A stretch of 64,000 nt of DNA from Gemmatimonadota bacterium (GTDB taxonomy: Bacteria > Gemmatimonadota > Gemmatimonadetes > Gemmatimonadales > Gemmatimonadaceae). The notes below the pieces were generated by a model. It made no database searches and was not told where the DNA came from. It saw only the letters and a program-made list of their open reading frames with translations. Positions 61,751-64,000 of this stretch are shown one piece after another. The position numbers and the translations under genes were made by a program. The stretch covers positions 1 through 64,000 of the forward strand of contig JAIOPJ010000036.1 of the NCBI GenBank assembly GCA_021413975.1, written 5' to 3'. Within the stretch, counting starts at the first letter, position 1; each line of letters opens with the position of its first letter.

Positions 61751-62769
61751 GGTGTTGGCCCGGTGGGGAGCGTGAGTTGATGACGGGCGAAGCGCGCCCG
61801 CGTCGAATCGATCCGCGCTGTCGTCGCCGCAGGGAGCACGGCGACCGCCGGGTTCGGGACCCAGCGCACCACGTCGCTCGAAGTGTCGAGACGCACGATG
61901 CGCGGCGAGAATGCACCGGCCTTCACCTCGCGTGCCACGAGCAGGAATGCGTGCGGCAGGTCGATCACCACGGAGCCGAGGGTGACCGTGGGGGCGACCC
62001 CGTTCTGGTCGGCGTTCGCGCCGATGATCCAGACTCCTTTCGATTCGCGCACGGCCTGGAAGACGCCGAGTCCGGCGGCATCGGCGTTCTGGAAGATGAC
62101 GTCCGCGCGCCGTGCGATCTGGGCGAGCGCCTGTTCCTTGCCGGCGCCGGCATCGTCCCAGTTCCCGATGAAGGCGCCAAGGACGGAGATGTCCGGGCGC
62201 ACGGCGCGGGCTCCGGCCGCGAACGCGGTGAAGCTGGCGGTGACCGGCGGGAGCTCGGTTCCGCCGATCGTGCCGAGCACTCCGGTCTTCGAGACGGCTG
62301 CGGCCGCCATTCCCGCCAGATAGGAGGGTTCGTCGAACGCGAACGAGAGCGCTGCGATGTTCGGTCCTACGCCGGTGCCGCCGGTGGTCACATACATGGT
62401 CTTCGGATACTCAGGGCCGACCCGCTGCGCGGCGTCCTGGAACTCGAACCCATGTCCGATGACGAGCGCGTACCCTTGCGCCCCGTACTGGCGGAAGTTC
62501 TCCTCGAACTCGGCGGGGGTCTTGGTCTGGATGTGACTGATCTCGGCGCCGAGCGAATCGCGGATCCGTTCGAGACCCTGATAGGCGGAGGAGTTCCACG
62601 CCTGATCGGTGATCGGGCCCGGGGTCAGAAGGGCGACGCGAAACGCGTTCTCTCCACTGGACGCGCTCTCCCGGGACGCGCACGCGCCTCCAAAAAGCAC
62701 GGCGCTGTGGATAACGAGCATCGACCGCGCGATACCGGACAATCGATAGCCATGCAAACCGTTATACAT
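61747..62769 (-). CDS. BMP-family (BmpA/Med) substrate-binding lipoprotein
   Basis: 340 aa from ATG 62769, chosen because it gives a lipoprotein signal (RLSGIARSMLVIHSAVLFGGACAS); ATG 62721 would leave too little n-region. Mature part FRVALLTPGPITDQAWNSSAYQGLERI, IGHGFEFQDAA, GGTGVGPNIAALSFAFDEPSYLAGMAAA is typical of nucleoside-binding BMP proteins. First gene of the import operon. Its 5' end and leader lie in an AT-rich stretch. Confidence 0.92.
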   Translation of the reverse strand: MYNGLHGYRLSGIARSMLVIHSAVLFGGACASRESASSGENAFRVALLTPGPITDQAWNSSAYQGLERIRDSLGAEISHIQTKTPAEFEENFRQYGAQGYALVIGHGFEFQDAAQRVGPEYPKTMYVTTGGTGVGPNIAALSFAFDEPSYLAGMAAAAVSKTGVLGTIGGTELPPVTASFTAFAAGARAVRPDISVLGAFIGNWDDAGAGKEQALAQIARRADVIFQNADAAGLGVFQAVRESKGVWIIGANADQNGVAPTVTLGSVVIDLPHAFLLVAREVKAGAFSPRIVRLDTSSDVVRWVPNPAVAVLPAATTARIDSTRARFARHQLTLPTGPTP

Positions 62770-62827
62770 AATGTCGTTAACAGACAAAAGAAAACATATG
62801 AATAAAGCCAACAAAAACTGTGGATAA
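62706..62827 (-). other. AT-rich stretch bounded by two perfect DnaA boxes (possible second origin element)
   Basis: TGTGGATAA (complement of TTATCCACA) occurs at 62706-62714 and 62819-62827, same orientation. Between them about 62740-62818 is strikingly AT-rich (TTATACATAATGTCGTTAAC, AAAACATATGAATAAA) in an otherwise GC-rich sequence. The first box lies inside the BMP gene, the second upstream of it. Perfect boxes are absent from the dnaA locus. Confidence 0.55.
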
Positions 62828-62872
62828 TCAAGAATTCGGAGTTCCAGCCGACTCGTTAGTGGCTCGAAACTG

Positions 62873-63313
62873 TCACATCTTTCTGGCGGCTCTGACGTCC
62901 TTTGCATCGCGTGTGTCTTCCGGCCGACCCACGAGCGCCAGTTCAGTCATCTTCACCGACCCGTTGATCCGCGCTCCTTCCATTACCACGATCGACTTCG
63001 TGAGGATGTCTCCGTTGACGACAGCGGTGGTCTGAAGCTCGAGCCGAGCGCTCGCGCTCACCGCCCCATCGATGACGCCGCCGACCACCACTTCCTCTGC
63101 CGTCACATCCCCGTGGATCGCCCCTTCCTTGGCCAGCATCACCTGGCGGGCACGCCGAACGCTGCCGTCAACGCGGCCTTCGACCTTCAGCACGCCGGTG
63201 CACTCGATGTCGCCGTGAACCGTTGTGCCGGCGGAGATGATCGAGAGTGTGTTCTCCGCCGCGCCCCGGGCAGCAGAACGCCCGGAGTTCTCATCCTTGC
63301 CGAAGATCGCCAT
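62873..63313 (-). CDS. Bactofilin
   Basis: 146 aa. Central bactofilin beta-helix: TLSIISAGTTVHGDIECTGVLKVEGRVDGSVR, VMLAKEGAIHGDVTAEEVVVGGVIDGAV, VVNGDILTKSIVVMEGARINGSV. It polymerises into cytoskeletal filaments and scaffolds other proteins. It is downstream of parB and the membrane protein; in Myxococcus bactofilins anchor ParABS, so a similar link is plausible. Confidence 0.95.
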   Translation of the reverse strand: MAIFGKDENSGRSAARGAAENTLSIISAGTTVHGDIECTGVLKVEGRVDGSVRRARQVMLAKEGAIHGDVTAEEVVVGGVIDGAVSASARLELQTTAVVNGDILTKSIVVMEGARINGSVKMTELALVGRPEDTRDAKDVRAARKM

Positions 63314-63340
63314 CGTGCCTCCTGGGGGGATCGAACCTCA

Positions 63341-63796
63341 TCAGCGGGTGGCCGGCGCGATCGCACGCCGGACCGTGTCCTTCTTCTGGCGCGCGCTGTC
63401 GCCGAGGACAGGGTTCGCGGTCTTGGTGCCGAGCATCTGCTGGACCTGTGCATACCGCGCCTGCAACTCGGTGAGCGTGGCCGTCAACGTGTCGAGACGC
63501 TCGGCATCCCTGGTCAGTTCCCCGATGCGCTGTTGCAGCATCGGGACCTTCGCGGCCTGACTCGCCATCCAGCCCCAGGTGAGCAAGCCGATCAGATAGA
63601 GCGCCAGCATGGGTCGTGACAAGAAGACCGCAAGGAAACGTACCTGCCAGACCTTGAGCACGTAGTGACGGTGGGCCAGTCCACTCTCGCGGTGCATGTG
63701 CACATAGAGCGACCCGGACGACGGATCGAGTATCCGTCCGTGCGCATCGCGGGCGCCGGACGCCTTGATCGGCCGGGGCGTGATGTTGCGCGCCAT
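63341..63796 (-). CDS. Small membrane protein with coiled coil, between parB and bactofilin
   Basis: 151 aa from ATG 63796 (TGATG overlap with parB). Cytosolic ~50 residues, one membrane helix (FLSRPMLALYLIGLLTWGWMA), then a coiled coil (LQQRIGELTRDAERLDTLTATLTELQARYAQVQQML) and a short basic tail. It looks like the N-terminal half of bactofilin-associated M23 peptidases, but there is no peptidase domain. May anchor bactofilin or ParB at the membrane; inference. Confidence 0.7.
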   Translation of the reverse strand: MARNITPRPIKASGARDAHGRILDPSSGSLYVHMHRESGLAHRHYVLKVWQVRFLAVFLSRPMLALYLIGLLTWGWMASQAAKVPMLQQRIGELTRDAERLDTLTATLTELQARYAQVQQMLGTKTANPVLGDSARQKKDTVRRAIAPATR

Positions 63797-64000
63797 CAGA
63801 GGCGGTTCGCGCCCAGGAGCAGGTCGAGCAGCCGCTCGAAATCATCGCCGCTGTAGAAGGGGATGCGCAGCTCGCCGCGCTCCTTCCCCGACTGCACGAT
63901 CTTGGCGTCGGTACCGAGGTGCTTGCGCAACTGGTCCTCGAGGTGCCGCACTTCTGCGCTGCGCGTGTCGGTCGCTCCGGGAGCAGGGGTGCCGCCCGTG
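63796..64000 (-). CDS. parB: ParB chromosome-partitioning protein, C-terminus only
   Basis: The window contains the last 67 codons (5' end beyond 64000). Translation gives EVRHLEDQLRKHLGTDAKIV then GELRIPFYSGDDFERLLDLL, the ParB C-terminal dimerisation domain. It binds parS and ParA to segregate origins. The stop overlaps the ATG of the next gene. About 20 kb from dnaA. Confidence 0.93.
   Translation of the reverse strand, partial: TGGTPAPGATDTRSAEVRHLEDQLRKHLGTDAKIVQSGKERGELRIPFYSGDDFERLLDLLLGANRL

Overview
The window is a GC-rich, densely coding bacterial chromosome segment that carries the replication-initiation region. The mix of genes suggests Gemmatimonadota: a DUF5916 outer-membrane protein, a GWxTD lipoprotein, paired M16 peptidases, an exported TldD/TldE pair, a bactofilin next to parB, and mnmE-yidC-yidD-rnpA-rpmH//dnaA-dnaN synteny. 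The phylum is inferred from gene content; no 16S gene is present. Genes are tightly packed with many ATGA/GTGA stop-start overlaps, and several starts are GTG or TTG.

Layout. 1-1302 is a complete IS3-family element whose left terminus is base 1 of the window; it interrupts a Tat-exported gluconate-dehydrogenase subunit-3-like gene. 1.9-2.5 kb: a HigBA-type toxin-antitoxin pair. 2.7-7.8 kb: TldD-like (Tat signal), TldE-like, Zn-metallopeptidase and ATP-grasp ligase genes, apparently one operon. 7.9-16.8 kb: an outer-membrane protein, VOC and VKOR proteins, then MMSDH, a DmpA/BapA-type peptidase and a class III aminotransferase that together could catabolise beta-alanine, and a DUF5916 protein. 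tRNA-Phe lies at 16.9 kb. 17.2-20.9 kb: an exported M16 pair and prephenate dehydratase. 21-31 kb (minus strand): queF, rhomboid, an unknown, ddl, cbs, mutS, a SPOR protein, holA, a zinc-finger anti-sigma candidate and an ECF sigma factor with a sigma54-like promoter. 31.3-39.1 kb: NUDIX, a cytosolic M16 pair, YdcF, TetR, a beta-CASP nuclease, upp and a zincin.

39.3-46 kb is the dnaA locus: mnmE, yidC, yidD, rnpA and rpmH run left; dnaA and dnaN run right. DnaA boxes sit upstream of dnaA, and the dnaA-dnaN gap has a DnaA-box/DnaA-trio-like arrangement. 46-57.6 kb: a lipoprotein, RNase P RNA (its usual 5' conserved region was not found), an AraC-like regulator, pyrE, a histidine kinase, a Ser/Thr kinase, a GWxTD lipoprotein, a polyprenol-kinase-like protein, polA and a type IV pilin. 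57.6-62.8 kb: a complete BMP-type nucleoside ABC importer operon with a Nif3-like gene inside it. Its 5' end lies in an AT-rich stretch bounded by two perfect DnaA boxes, a second origin candidate. The window ends in bactofilin, a small membrane coiled-coil protein and the C-terminus of ParB.

The region therefore joins replication start (dnaA, dnaN, polA, holA), segregation (parB, bactofilin), RNA and protein biogenesis (rnpA, rnpB, rpmH, yidC, mnmE) and several peptide-processing modules. The least understood are the exported TldD/E-peptidase-ligase operon, the degenerate TIM-barrel-like protein before queF, and the bactofilin-par membrane protein.
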